Below are positions 26,296 to 37,200 of a stretch of DNA of 56,226 nt, in pieces (the first letter of the stretch is position 1; every line of letters begins with the position of its first letter). Below the pieces are notes generated by a model. It was not told the origin of the DNA, searched no databases, and worked only from the letters and a program-made list of their open reading frames with translations. The position numbers and the translations under genes were made by a program. This DNA is from Pandoraea sp. ASV26. Lineage in GTDB: Bacteria > Pseudomonadota > Gammaproteobacteria > Burkholderiales > Burkholderiaceae. The stretch lies in contig NZ_JAELTP010000027.1 in NCBI RefSeq assembly GCF_016428915.1, forward strand, positions 1 through 56,226. The letters run 5' to 3'.

Positions 26296-26757
26296 ATGAC
26301 TACCTTAATTCCCGTTGTTCCCGCCGTTGCCGAAGCGCTCGCCATCGACGCGCTACCGGCAACACCCGCGTCAGGCAAACATCGACTGGCCATGGTTCGC
26401 GCGCACCACCCCGCCTGGCGCGGCGCGCTCGCCGGCGGTCTGGCGCTGGCACTTGGTCTCGCGCTCGTGCCGGCAAAAGCGGCGGACAGCAGCATGAGCG
26501 CTGACGCCAAGGCCGACATGCATCACTCGGAGCGCGTCATGTCCGACAGTTGGATCACCACCAAGGTGAAGTCCGAGCTCCTCGCAAACAGCATCGGCGA
26601 CGGGACCAGCGTCAAGGTCACGACGACCCACGGCGTGGTCGTGCTCACCGGGATGCTCGACAGTCGCGACGCCGTCAACGATGCAAAGCGCATTGCGGGA
26701 GATGTCCAGGGCGTCAAACGTGTCGATAGCTCGCGGCTGAGCGTCGGCACGCGATAG
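26296..26757 (+). CDS. Secreted protein with one BON domain
   Basis: 153 residues. Long N-terminus, hydrophobic export segment (about 42-60, ending AKAAD), one BON domain (about 82-150: VMSDSWITTKVKSELLANS, TTHGVVVLTGMLDSRD). The domain is closely similar to the second BON domain of the 9215 gene, including the word SDSWITTKVKSELL. ACGGAGATCGCC ribosome site matches too. Likely periplasmic and induced by osmotic or envelope stress. An 18-residue membrane peptide gene follows. Confidence 0.88.
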   Translation: MTTLIPVVPAVAEALAIDALPATPASGKHRLAMVRAHHPAWRGALAGGLALALGLALVPAKAADSSMSADAKADMHHSERVMSDSWITTKVKSELLANSIGDGTSVKVTTTHGVVVLTGMLDSRDAVNDAKRIAGDVQGVKRVDSSRLSVGTR

Positions 26758-26819
26758 TCCCGACACAACGGCGACATCGCAATCGTGCGATATCGCCCGA
26801 CGAAATTGAGGTGATCGCG

Positions 26820-26876
26820 ATGAGTTATGCGGTGCTCCTGCTTGTCGCGATGACCTTCATCTTGCTCTTCTCATAG
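26820..26876 (+). CDS. Predicted 18-residue membrane peptide
   Basis: A 57-base frame with a GAGGTGA ribosome site 6 bases before the ATG, coding for an almost entirely hydrophobic peptide (MSYAVLLLVAMTFILLFS). It lies between the second BON gene and the AI-2E-type transporter. Comparable tiny membrane peptides are known in enterobacteria as stress products or subunits. Support is the ribosome site and composition only. Confidence 0.4.
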   Translation: MSYAVLLLVAMTFILLFS

Positions 26877-26974
26877 CAGCACGATGCAGCGCTCCGGGCG
26901 GCCGCGCGTCCCCGTGCGTCAACCGATTGCACCTAGGAATTCGCCAGCATCACCCGATGAATCAGGAGGCCACC

Positions 26975-28234
26975 GTGTGGTCATTCGCATGGATCAACCG
27001 GGGCGCTGCCCGTCTTCTCGGACGTCGGGCCAGCCGTAGCGACAATAGCGCGCCACGACCGGACGCGGCGTTGACCGTGCCTGCGCACACCCCCGAGACC
27101 GTCGGTGTGCCCACGCCCGGCGCTGAGCCTTCACCGCCGCGCACGCCAGTCGACGCGCGCGGTCTGGCACTGGGTATTCTGGCCACGCTCGCGATCCTGT
27201 TTGCCCTGGAATGGGCACAGCGCTTTGTCGTGCCGGTGCTGCTCGCAATTCTGCTCGCCTACACCTTGAATCCCCTTGTCGTGTGGTTGACGCGATTCAG
27301 AATCAGACGTTCGATCGGCGCGGTCATCGTGATGCTCGCCGGCGTGGGTGTGTGCGTGTCCGGCAGCTACCCCTTGCGCGATCAGATCGACAGAGTGGTC
27401 GAACAATTGCCGGCCGCCACGCTAACCTTCTCGACCGTGCTCGCCAGCCTGCACAGTGGCACCTTCGGCAACCTTCAAAAGATGAAAGCGGCAGCAGGCG
27501 CCATCGAAAAAGCGGCAAACCAGGCTTCTGACCTGTCCTCGCCGCAGCGGCAACCCGTCACGCACATCGTGCTGGATCAACCCGCGTTCAAGCTCAGCTC
27601 ATTCTTGTGGATCGGCTCGATGGGCGCCCTGGGATTCATTGCCCAGGCCTTGACGGTGATCCTGCTGGCGTTTTTCCTGCTGGTCAGCGGCGGCACGTTC
27701 AAGCGAAAGCTGGTGCGACTCGCGGGGCCGTCCCTATCCAGCAAGAAGATCACCGTGCGCATCCTCGACGACATCAACGATTCCATCCAGCAATACATGC
27801 TGATGCTGCTCGTCACCAACCTGCTGGTCGGCGCACTGACCTGGGCCGCGTTTCGCATCATCGGACTGGATAACGCGGGGGCATGGGCCCTGGCGGCGGG
27901 ATTGTTACACGTGGTTCCCTACCTCGGGCCGGCGGTGAGCGCCGCGGCAACCGGCATGGCGGCTTACATGCAGTTTCAGTCGCTCTCGATGACGCTTCTG
28001 GTCGCGGGGGCATCGCTGGCCATTGCCGGTCTCGTCGGCACGTTTGTCTCGACGTGGATTACCGGAAGAATCGCCAGAATGAATCCGGCAGCCATCTTCG
28101 TTTCCCTGCTTTTCTGGGGATGGCTCTGGGGAATTGCCGGCATGCTGCTGAGCATTCCGATCATCGTCATCGTGAAGGTCGTGTCGCAGCATGTGGAGCC
28201 TTTCCAGCCGCTGGCCGAACTGCTGGGCGAGTAG
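26975..28234 (+). CDS. AI-2E/PerM family membrane transporter
   Basis: 419 residues with about 8 membrane helices: hydrophilic N-terminus to 65, two or three helices to about 135, a soluble segment (about 135-215), then helices to the end. The C-terminal half has the family pattern (GLLHVVPYLGPAVSA, LLFWGWLWGIAGMLLSIPI). Members export small molecules or Na+/H+; substrates are seldom known. The GTG at 26975 is chosen because AGGAGG lies 6 bases upstream; the ATG at 26957 has no ribosome site in range. Convergent with the slipin gene. Confidence 0.82.
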   Translation: MWSFAWINRGAARLLGRRASRSDNSAPRPDAALTVPAHTPETVGVPTPGAEPSPPRTPVDARGLALGILATLAILFALEWAQRFVVPVLLAILLAYTLNPLVVWLTRFRIRRSIGAVIVMLAGVGVCVSGSYPLRDQIDRVVEQLPAATLTFSTVLASLHSGTFGNLQKMKAAAGAIEKAANQASDLSSPQRQPVTHIVLDQPAFKLSSFLWIGSMGALGFIAQALTVILLAFFLLVSGGTFKRKLVRLAGPSLSSKKITVRILDDINDSIQQYMLMLLVTNLLVGALTWAAFRIIGLDNAGAWALAAGLLHVVPYLGPAVSAAATGMAAYMQFQSLSMTLLVAGASLAIAGLVGTFVSTWITGRIARMNPAAIFVSLLFWGWLWGIAGMLLSIPIIVIVKVVSQHVEPFQPLAELLGE

Positions 28235-28291
28235 ATCGACGACTCCCAGCATTCGGCAGGGCACCAAGGCAGTGAGGCATTGAGACGGTGG

Positions 28292-29164
28292 CTAGGCCGC
28301 TGTCTTCAGTCCCGGAATCGCGGCGCCGTTGAGATCGGTGCTCGCCACCGCAGCGGACAGCGCTACAGGATTCATGCTGTCGACCATCGAGGATGGCATG
28401 AGTATCGTGGCACCGCGCTCTTTGGTCGTCTCGTAGATGATATTCATGGCACGCAGTTGCAACGCGTGCGGATGGCCTTCGTAAATTGCCGCGGCCTCGA
28501 CGAACTTCTCGGCGACGAGCGCTTCGGCTGATCCGAGAATCATGCGAGCCTGCTTTTCGCGTTCGGCTTGTGCCTGTCTCGACATGGCGTCCTGCAACGC
28601 GACCGGAATGGCCACGTCCCGAACCTCCACGGACATTACCGCAATGCCCCATGCGGCCGTCTTGGCGCCGATCTCGACACGCAGTTGCTCATCCGATGCC
28701 TTACGGTCGGAGAGCAGGGACGCCAGCATCGACGCGCCGATCATCTCGCGCAACGAGGTTTGCGCCACTCTATCGATCGCCTGCCGATAGTCCGTGATCG
28801 CCAGGGCGGCCTTCTCGGCATCGTTGACGTGCCAGAAGATGATCGCGTCGACGTTCACGGGCACGGTGTCCTTGGTCAAAGCCTGCTCGGCATTGAATGC
28901 GGTGGTTTGAATTCGCTCGTCGATCACGGCCGTCACGCTGTCGATGACCGGCAGAATCATGAACAGTCCCGGGCCCTTCACGCTTTGCAATTTTCCGGCG
29001 CGCAGAATCACGAACTTCTGCCACGCGTTGGCCATCTTCAGCGTCGAAGCCAGCAATACGGCGGCGAGCACGAAACATGGCGCGAGATAAGGGCTGACAT
29101 ACGCCCCCGAAACTGCCCCTGCGAGAAGCAGCACCAGTACCAGAAAGGAAGTGATGGAATTCAT
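28292..29164 (-). CDS. Slipin (SPFH/band 7 family membrane protein)
   Basis: 290 residues. Two N-terminal hydrophobic stretches (about 3-45), then the SPFH domain (RAGKLQSVKGPGLFMILPVIDSV, VNVDAIIFWHVNDAEKA, DYRQAIDRVAQTSLREMIG) and a helical region with AQAEREKQARMILGSAEA that drives oligomer formation. Such proteins scaffold membrane microdomains. AGGAG precedes the ATG by 8 bases. No NfeD partner gene is adjacent. It follows CsbD copy 2 on the same strand after 91 bases and a hairpin. Confidence 0.9.
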   Translation of the reverse strand: MNSITSFLVLVLLLAGAVSGAYVSPYLAPCFVLAAVLLASTLKMANAWQKFVILRAGKLQSVKGPGLFMILPVIDSVTAVIDERIQTTAFNAEQALTKDTVPVNVDAIIFWHVNDAEKAALAITDYRQAIDRVAQTSLREMIGASMLASLLSDRKASDEQLRVEIGAKTAAWGIAVMSVEVRDVAIPVALQDAMSRQAQAEREKQARMILGSAEALVAEKFVEAAAIYEGHPHALQLRAMNIIYETTKERGATILMPSSMVDSMNPVALSAAVASTDLNGAAIPGLKTAA

Positions 29165-29219
29165 GGTGTGCGCTCCTTGGCGCTCGAACACGCGCAGTGC
29201 CTGCACGTGAAACATCCCG

Positions 29220-29241
29220 GGTCCGCCCGATCAGGCGGACC
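29220..29241 (-). terminator. Hairpin after CsbD copy 2
   Basis: GGTCCGCC and GGCGGACC pair around a 6-base loop, 15 bases downstream of the CsbD stop. Possible terminator or attenuator before the slipin gene. Confidence 0.45.
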
Positions 29242-29255
29242 ACGTCCTACCTCAT

Positions 29256-29432
29256 TCACTTGTGCTTCTTCGCCTCGTGGCGGGCGTCACCGACATGTGA
29301 CTGTTCCTTGCCGGCGTTCTTCTTGACCGCCCCCGCCACTTCCATCTCCTTGTTGCCGATCACCTTGCCTGCAACCTCTTTGGTCTTTCCCTCGACTTCC
29401 TTGACCTTACCTTTGACTTGATCTTTGTTCAT
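29256..29432 (-). CDS. CsbD-family stress protein, copy 2
   Basis: 58 residues, same length as copy 1. Starts MNKDQVKGKVKEVEGKTKEV and shares GNKEMEV and KKNAGK with it. It ends in a basic tail (HEAKKHK). Second gene of the DUF3309-CsbD pair, 125 bases behind DUF3309 copy 2 (126 in copy 1). Confidence 0.88.
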   Translation of the reverse strand: MNKDQVKGKVKEVEGKTKEVAGKVIGNKEMEVAGAVKKNAGKEQSHVGDARHEAKKHK

Positions 29433-29557
29433 GATTAGCGCTCTCGTTCACTGAAAAATGGAGTGCCCTGATGACAGGGCTGTGGATATCACGCAATGGC
29501 GTGATGCTGTGGCTCAAGCGCCATGAGCGGCGTTGAGCACGCGCTGCGTTGACCGCG

Positions 29558-29716
29558 CTATAAAAGCCCCATGACGAGCAGAGCGATCGCGACGATCAGC
29601 AACATACCGACAGCACCGCTCGGGGCATAGCCCCAACCGGTGTTGAAAGACCAGACGGGAAGCGAGCCCACCAGCGCAATCGCCAGAAGAGTCACGAGCA
29701 ACACATAAATTGACAT
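29558..29716 (-). CDS. DUF3309 small membrane protein, copy 2
   Basis: 52 residues, same length as copy 1, with the conserved loop WSFNTGWGYAPSGAVG between two hydrophobic helices. Own island-type promoter at 29762-29803. Paralogue of 17108-17266. Confidence 0.87.
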   Translation of the reverse strand: MSIYVLLVTLLAIALVGSLPVWSFNTGWGYAPSGAVGMLLIVAIALLVMGLL

Positions 29717-29761
29717 GGCCAACGCTCTCCTCGGGGATGGCGACGCTTCACTTTCGCGCTC

Positions 29762-29803
29762 AATCTAACGTCGTGGAGGGCGGGATTCGGTTCGGTGGCG
29801 TAC
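29762..29803 (-). promoter_or_regulatory. Island-type promoter for the DUF3309-CsbD pair, copy 2
   Basis: Perfect palindrome 29790-29803 (gene-sense GTACGCCACCGAAC), 22-bp gap, -10 hexamer TAGATT (29762-29767) followed by GAG, as in the PRC promoter at 30766. Confidence 0.68.
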
Positions 29804-29843
29804 GCAGATGACCAAGATGTCAGGTCGCCGCAGCACGGCTTAC

Positions 29844-30665
29844 TTACTCCCCCTCGTCTCGCGCGTGGATCTGTGCATCGTCCCAGTAGCCTGAGTGGCC
29901 ATAGTGCTTATAAATGCTGATTTCCTGCCGGCGATCGAGTCTTGTCTTGGCATCGTAGGGCGGCGCCGCTTTCACGGCTTCACGCGTGAGGGCCAGCGAG
30001 ACCGTCGCGTCGAGCCAGTTCACGCGCTCGATCACTTTCACGGGGACGGCCACCTGATGGCCCATCCACCAGTTGCTGGTGTTGACGATGATGTAGCGCA
30101 CCGACCAACTGTGAACATCCACGAGCAAACCTTCCACGTGTCCGATGTCCCCGTTGCTGGCATGAATGTGATAGCTGGCCACCGCGTCCGCGCTGCGCAG
30201 GTGAGGATCTTGCTTCGGTCGATTCCCCATCTCGTCATGCGAATGGGTCGATTCACGCGCCAAACGAAACGCGTCCTGCTCGGACCGGCTGCCGCTTGCG
30301 AGGCCGCTCGGAAATGCGCCTTCCCCCCATGCATCCACACCGCCCCAGTAGTCGGGGTAGCCGTAGTACGCCAGATAGTCGGTTTCGTGCTGGCGTGATA
30401 CGGGCTTGCGCGTGTCGATATCGGGGCTGTGGCTGACCTGATCCTTGGTAATCGTGACCGGGATGATGTCGTCCAGCCAGTCGCTGTGGCCGATCGAAAT
30501 CGGCGAGATCAATACCTGCCGGTTCGCAAGCCACGTCCCGGTCTCCACGATGAGATACCTGACGACCCATGCTTTGTCGTCGAAGTACAGATCCTTCACC
30601 AGACCGACATCACCGTCCGTCGCGCGAATGGTGCAGCGCGCCAGTTCATCCAGGGTACGCAACAT
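29844..30665 (-). CDS. Protein with two PRC-barrel domains
   Basis: 273 residues with two PRC-barrels: about 1-78 (RATDGDVGLVKDLYFDDKAW, VVRYLIVETGTWLANRQVLI) and about 155-235 (ASNGDIGHVEGLLVDVHSWS, VRYIIVNTSNWWMGHQVAVP). The linker carries YYGYPDYWGGVDAWG, echoed at the C-terminus by HYGHSGYWDD. No signal peptide; likely cytoplasmic. GGGAGG ribosome site. Shares one palindrome with the divergent 30880 gene. Confidence 0.85.
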   Translation of the reverse strand: MLRTLDELARCTIRATDGDVGLVKDLYFDDKAWVVRYLIVETGTWLANRQVLISPISIGHSDWLDDIIPVTITKDQVSHSPDIDTRKPVSRQHETDYLAYYGYPDYWGGVDAWGEGAFPSGLASGSRSEQDAFRLARESTHSHDEMGNRPKQDPHLRSADAVASYHIHASNGDIGHVEGLLVDVHSWSVRYIIVNTSNWWMGHQVAVPVKVIERVNWLDATVSLALTREAVKAAPPYDAKTRLDRRQEISIYKHYGHSGYWDDAQIHARDEGE

Positions 30666-30765
30666 GGCAAACCTCCCGTAAATCTTCCGTCATTGGCGGC
30701 GCCTGGCTGCCGCACGTGCGCAACCCTTTGCGCGATGGTGACGTTCAGATGCCGAATTCGCTCTC

Positions 30766-30807
30766 AACCTAATCGAAAGTTCCAGGCGAGTCCGTTCGGT
30801 ATCGGAC
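30766..30807 (-). promoter_or_regulatory. Island-type promoter for the two-PRC gene
   Basis: Perfect palindrome 30794-30807 (gene-sense GTCCGATACCGAAC), 22-bp gap, -10 hexamer TAGGTT (30766-30771) followed by GAG. Confidence 0.66.
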
Positions 30808-30835
30808 CGACTCACCCGGCAAAAACCGCGAGGAT
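30794..30835 (+). promoter_or_regulatory. Island-type promoter for the ndvB operon
   Basis: Same palindrome read rightward (GTTCGGTATCGGAC), 22-bp gap, weak -10 GAGGAT (30830-30835). One site may serve both directions. Confidence 0.55.
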
Positions 30836-30879
30836 GAGTCGATGCGTATATGCCGCGCACGTGCCAAGAGGAGTCGATC

Positions 30880-31212
30880 ATGAGAAAGGAACGCATACTG
30901 CTTCACGTCTATGGGCAACGGCAGGACGCCGTGTGGACATTGACATGTCTCGATCTGGCGTTTTCCTCCAGCGCCACGGATCTGATGAAGGCCAAGGCGT
31001 ATGTACGTGCCAACGCTCACGAGTACCTGGAAGGCAAACTGGTCGGTGAGAACATCCAGTTCCCGGCCGTACCGGTGAGTGCAAGCGACATTGCCCAGCG
31101 CAAGATGAAATACTGGCTCGCACGTGTCTGGCAGTCCTTCGACGCCCGCACGCGAGACCACATCTACGACGAAGTCGTCGGCCTCGGTGACAAACAGCCC
31201 GCCGTCTCCTGA
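30880..31212 (+). CDS. Hypothetical protein upstream of ndvB, 110 residues
   Basis: The ATG at 30880 follows GAGGAG; the frame from 30850 is less likely. The first part (ERILLHVYGQRQDAVWTLTC) looks like a small mixed alpha/beta fold with a substrate-binding or HicB-like strand pattern, but I cannot name a family. No signal or membrane segment. It ends 27 bases before the cyclic glucan synthase gene on the same strand, so the two are surely co-transcribed, and it may modulate that enzyme; this is inference. Confidence 0.65.
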   Translation: MRKERILLHVYGQRQDAVWTLTCLDLAFSSSATDLMKAKAYVRANAHEYLEGKLVGENIQFPAVPVSASDIAQRKMKYWLARVWQSFDARTRDHIYDEVVGLGDKQPAVS

Positions 31213-31239
31213 TCGCTGTGCAACGCCGGAGACATCGGC

Positions 31240-34200
31240 ATGTGGAAACTGCCAGAAATGGACTACTTTGTCGGCTCCACCCGGGGCACGGGCGACTTCG
31301 GCCCTCCGGAAGCCCCGATTCGGGCGGAGTTGTTCAGCCGCGACCGGCTGGAGCAGCATGCGCTGAGTCTGGCGCGCGCACAGCAAGTCGCCGTTCGGGC
31401 GCCGCGCACCCGATCGCTGACCTCGCGGGCCGCCGACAACGAACGCGTGCTGCGCAAATGCTATGACGCAACGGCGCAAGCCACCTTGCAGCGTCGCTCG
31501 ATCACGCCGGCCGCGGAATGGTTGCTGGATAACTTCCGTACCGTCTCGGACCAGTTCAGAGAGGTCAGGCACGGCCTGAACACGAAGTCTTTCCGATCAT
31601 TGCCGCGCCTGCTCGATGGCCCGTTGCGCGGCTACCCGCGTATTTATGGCGTGCTCTGGGCCTTCGTGGCCCACACCGACAGTCGTTTCGACCCCGCACT
31701 GCTCAGTTGCTTCTTACTGGCGTATCAGCGGGTCGAGCCGCTGACCATGGCCGAACTCTGGGCCATGCCGCTGACGCTGCGCGCCGTCATGATCGAGAAT
31801 CTCCGGCGTCTGTGTGCGCATGTGACACAGGCGCAGGTCAACCGGCAGGCCGCCGACCGATATGCGGACGATCTGCTCTCGCGCAAAACGTCTGCGCTGC
31901 CTGCCGCCAGCGATGCCCCGAAGGCGCGCGCAGGTGTCGTCGCCCCGTTCGAGCCGGCTTTCACGGTCCAGTTGATTCAGCGCCTGCGCTATCAGGACAG
32001 GTCACTGCAATGGTTGAGCGACCAGTTGGCGCAGCAAGGACAATCGGCTGACGATGTCGTACAGGCCGAACATGCAAGTCAGGCCGCAGCGAACATGACG
32101 GTGCGCAATGTCATTACCAGTTTGCGCGACATGCGGGCGTTCGATTGGCAGCCCCTCTTCGAGGAAGTCAGTCTGGTCGACGCCCACCTGCGCCACAACC
32201 CGGGTTACGCGGACATGGACTTTGCCACGCGTGACGGGTACAGGCACGAGATCGAGAAACTGGCGGCCAGATCCCGGTTGTCGGAGCTTGCCGTCACGCA
32301 AGCGCTGAACCTGAAGACCGCCGCTGCGGCAACCGGCTTGGCGAATTCGGTTGACGCCGAAGACATGCCGCGACGCATGGATCCGGGCTACTACCTGCTC
32401 TCGGCCGGCCGGCGCGACTTCGAGCGTGAAATCGCCTATCGTGTGCCGCTCACCCGTCACTGGCGGCTGCATAATGCACTCCATTGCGCGGCAGCCTACA
32501 TCGTGAGCGTTTGTCTGCTCAGTGGGCTGATCGTGGCCCTGCCCCTCTGGCTCAGCGCTGCCGCCGGGGTGAGCATCGCCGGTCTTGTGTTGCTCGCCGC
32601 GTGCGGGCTCTTTCCGGCGTCGGAACTCGCCGTGCTGCTCATCGACCGCGCACTGACCCGATTGATTCCCCCTCGCCATTTGCCGCGACTCGAGCTGGCC
32701 GGCGGTATTTCGCCGGACCTCAGAACATTCGTCGTCGTACCGATGATGCTGACGAACGAGGCGGACATCGCCGCACAGGTCGCGCAGTTGGAGGTGCACT
32801 ATCTCGCCAACCCCAAGGGCGACGTCCGGTTTGCCTTGCTCTCTGATTGGCGCGATGCGGATACCGAGCACATCGACAGCGACATGCCGCTGCTGGCCGC
32901 CGCCAGCGCGCGCATCGCAGCGCTGAATGCGCGCTACGCACGCAGTGCTCCCGAAACGCCACGATTCTTTCTGTTTCACCGCAGGCGGCTCTGGAACGAA
33001 ACGCAGCGCAAATGGCTGGCATGGGAGCGCAAGCGAGGCAAACTCCACGAATTCAACCGGCTGCTGCGAGGCGCGACGGACACCTCGTTCATGGACATTG
33101 ACGGGCGCGCGCCATGCGCTCCTCCCGGCGTGCGGTACGTCATCACGCTCGACAGCGATACGCGCCTGCCTATCGACGCCGTGCGGCAACTCGTGGGCAC
33201 CGCAGCGCACCCGCTGAACCGTCCCTACATCGATCCGGCCTCGCGGCGGGTGGTGGCCGGTTACGGCATCCTGCAACCGCGCATCACGCCCACGCTGCCC
33301 AGCATCAGCGAAGGCACCATTTATTCGCGTCTGTTCTCCGGAACCTATGGCATCGATCCCTACGCGGGGGCCGTGTCGGACGTCTATCAGGATCTGCTTG
33401 GCGAGGGCAGCTACATCGGCAAGGGCCTGTATGACGTCGACGCCTTCGAGTCCTCGCTCGCCGGCCGAATTCCGGAGAACACGATTCTCAGCCACGACCT
33501 CTTCGAGGGGAATTTCGCGCGTTGCGGATTGGTCACCGATATCGAACTGTTCGAGGACTTCCCGTCGCATGCGCAGGTGGCCGCCACCCGGCTGCACCGA
33601 TGGATCCGCGGCGACTGGCAGCTCCTGCCGTGGATTATCGGCAAGCGCGGCGGGGCAATTCCGGCCGCGGCCCGATGGAAGATGCTCGACAATCTGCGGC
33701 GCTCGCTCACGGCGCCCGCGGCGCTGGCTACGCTCGTGTGCGCATGGGTGATCGCGCAGGCGCCGGTTGGGGTCTGGTCGGCGCTCGTGTTGCTCGCCAT
33801 CTCTGCCCCGGCGATCTTCATGATTGCGGGCGGCCTGCTCCCGTCACAGACAGGCATCTCGATGCCCAGCCACTGGCGTGCGGTGGGCCGGGACATTCGT
33901 AGCGGCGTCGAGCGCACGCTTATCGTCGCGTCGATGTTGGCCAACCACGCGTGGCTGGCGGCCGACGCCATCGCGCGCACCCTATTCCGGCTCACGGTCT
34001 CACGACGTCGGTTGCTCGAATGGGTGACGGCGGCGCAAGTTAAGCTGCACGCCGGGCGCTCGCTGAGCAACTTTCTCTGGTCGCTGCGCGGCGCCGTCAC
34101 ACTCACCGTGCTGTGCGCAGCCCTCGTTGAATGGCTCAGACCTGCCAGCTTGCCCTGGGCCGCGCCTTTTCTGATCGCCTGGGGCCTGTCTCCGTTCGTC

Positions 34201-37200
34201 GCCCAGTGGATCAGCCGTCGCCCCCGCCCGGCGCATCCGTTCCTTGTGCCCGCCGGCGATAACCAAACCTTGCGAATGGCCGGCCGCCGGATCTGGCGCT
34301 TTTTCGCCACCTTCGTCGACGAGGACAATCATCATCTTCCGCCCGACAACTTTCAGGAAGACCCACGCCCCGTGGTGGCTCACCGAAGCTCGCCGACCAA
34401 CTTTGGACTCTATCTGCTTTCGGTGCTGTCCGCGCGCGATTTCGGCTGGATTGGTGTGACGGAGACGGTCGAGCGCCTGGAGCGCACGCTCGGCACGATG
34501 TCGATGCTGGCCCGCCATCAGGGACATTTTTTCAACTGGTACGACACCCGCGACCTGAGTCCGCTGGTGCCGCAATACGTGTCGAGCGTCGACAGCGGCA
34601 ATCTGGCCGGGCATTTGCTCGTGGTCGCGAGCGCTTGCGAGGAGATTCCCCTTCAACCGTTATTCGGCCGGTCACAACTCAACGGCGTGCTCGATACGGT
34701 CGCCCTGCTGCGCGACGCCATCGCTCACGAAAGCGACGACCGTCGAACGCTCACGGTGAATCGCGACCATCTGTACGAAGAACTCAACGCGCTGGAGCTC
34801 ATGCTCCTGAAGCCTGTGCCCGTCATCCCTACCGATGTCGCCACCGACGCATCGGAGAACTGGCGCCAGCGCTGGTACGCGATCGACCGGCTCGTGACCA
34901 CGCTGGTCGATCTCGCACAAACGTTCGTCAGTGAACGTGGCGACGCGGCGCATAGCGAAGTGCTCTACTGGGTCGGCGCGATTCGTCACGATGTCAAGAG
35001 CCACCTGCGGGATCTGGCGCCGAACGTGACGCCGAGTGGCGAATCGCCTCAGCATGACGACACGTCGTACCCATTGCCCGGCATGGAACGCCCGGATGCT
35101 GCCATCGCAAGACGGTTTGAAGCCGTCGCCGTATTGGCGCGCCGGCTCTTCGACGAAATGGACTTCCGCTTCCTGTTCGCGCCCGACCGACGGCTGTTCT
35201 CCATTGGCTATCGAATGGGAGATCCCGAACTGGACAACTCGTACTACGATCTGCTCGCGTCCGAGGCGCGATTGACGAGCTTCATCGCCATTGCCAAGGG
35301 CGACGTGCCGGCCACGCACTGGTTCCGGCTCGGCCGCATCATGGCACCCTACGGCGACGCCGCAGTGCTGATGTCCTGGTCGGGCTCGATGTTCGAATAC
35401 CTGATGCCCTCGCTGGTGATGGACTATCCGCATCGAAGCCTGCTGGACTCAACGTGCGCGCTAGCCGTGTCGAGTCAGATCGCTTATGGCAAAGAGCGCA
35501 ACGTGCCGTGGGGCATCTCCGAGTCGGCCTGCAACATACGGGATCGCGCGCTGACGTACCAATACGCCGATTTCGGCGTGCCTGAGCTGGCATTGAAACG
35601 CGGGCTGGCCCGGTCTCTGGTCATCGCGCCTTACGCCACGATGCTCGCGGCCATGTACGATGTGCCGCGCGCCATCGCCAATCTGAAGCGGCTTGACGCC
35701 GTTGGTGCGCGTGGCGTCTTCGGCTACTACGACGCCATCGACTACACCCCCTCGCGTCTGCCGAAGAACTGTGACGCTGTGCCCGTTCGCACCTACATGG
35801 CCCATCATCAGGGCATGTCGCTCGTCGCGCTGTCGAACGTGCTGTTCGGCGACGTGATGCGGCAACGTTTCCATCGGCAGGCGGTGGTGCGCGCGGCCGA
35901 CCTGCTGCTGCATGAAGCGAATCCGCGCGAAATCAGCGCGGTCGATCTCGCGCCGGATATTGCCGATACGCCGTTGGGCGTCGAGGCGATCGCGCCGGTC
36001 ATGCGTCGTTTCTATTCTGCCGCGCAGACGCCGCCCGCCACGCACTTGCTGTCCAACGGCGAGTATTCGGTCATGGTGAGCGCTGCCGGTTCCGGATACA
36101 GCCTCTGCGGTAAAGCGGCCGTGACCCGCTGGCGCGAGGACCTCACGCGCGACCCTTGGGGGAGCTACCTGTTCTTGCGGGACATGGGCAACGACGCCGT
36201 CTGGTCTGCGGCGTTCCAGCCTGTCGGCACCGAGCCCGACAGCTACGACGTGGCGTTTTCCGAGGATCGTGCCAGCATTCTGCGGCGCGAGGGGTCGCTC
36301 GTCACGACGCTCGAAATCATCGTATCCCCCGAAGACAATGCCGAAGTCCGGCGATTGTCGATGACGAATACGGGCCAGCAGGCGCGTGAAATAGAAGTCA
36401 CCTCTTACGCCGAGGTCGTGCTCGCACCGATGGCGAGCGACACGGCGCATCCCGCGTTTTCGAACTTGTTCGTCCAGACGGAATACCTGCCCGAAGTGCA
36501 GGGCCTGCTCGCCATGCGCCGGGCTCGCGGCGGCACCGATACCCCCCTATGGGCAGCGCACGTGCTTGCCAGAACGACGCATGGCGGCAACGTGGGCTAT
36601 GAGACGGATCGGGCACGTTTCATCACACGCGGGCGTACCATCCGCAATCCGGTGGCGGTCATGGACGGGCGTCCGCTCTCGAATACGGTCGGCCCGGTGC
36701 TCGACCCGATCTTCAGCCTGCGCACGCGCATAACCGTTGCCCCCGGCGCGACCGAACATCTGGTGTTCTCCACGATGGTGGCGCCAAACCGCGAGTTATT
36801 GCTCGACCTCACCGACAAGTATCACGACCCGGCCAGCTTCCAGCGCATCTCGACATTGGCGTGGACACAGGGACAGGTCAATCTGCACTATCTGGGCATT
36901 ACCGCCGATGACGCGCATCTCTTCCAGTTCATCGCCAACCGGGTGCTGTACGTCGACCCTGCCATGCGTCCGGCGCTCGAGGTGCTCAAGCGCAACACAC
37001 TCAGTGCGCCATCGCTGTGGCGCTTCGGCATTTCCGGTGATCTGCCGATCGTGCTGGTCCGCGTGGACGATCCGGACGATCGCGACATTGTCAGGCAGTT
37101 GCTGCGCGCTCACGAATATTGGCAGGACAAAGGGCTCCCGGTCGACCTCATCATTCTCAATGAGCGCAAGGTCTCGTATGTCCAGGATTTGCAAACTGCG

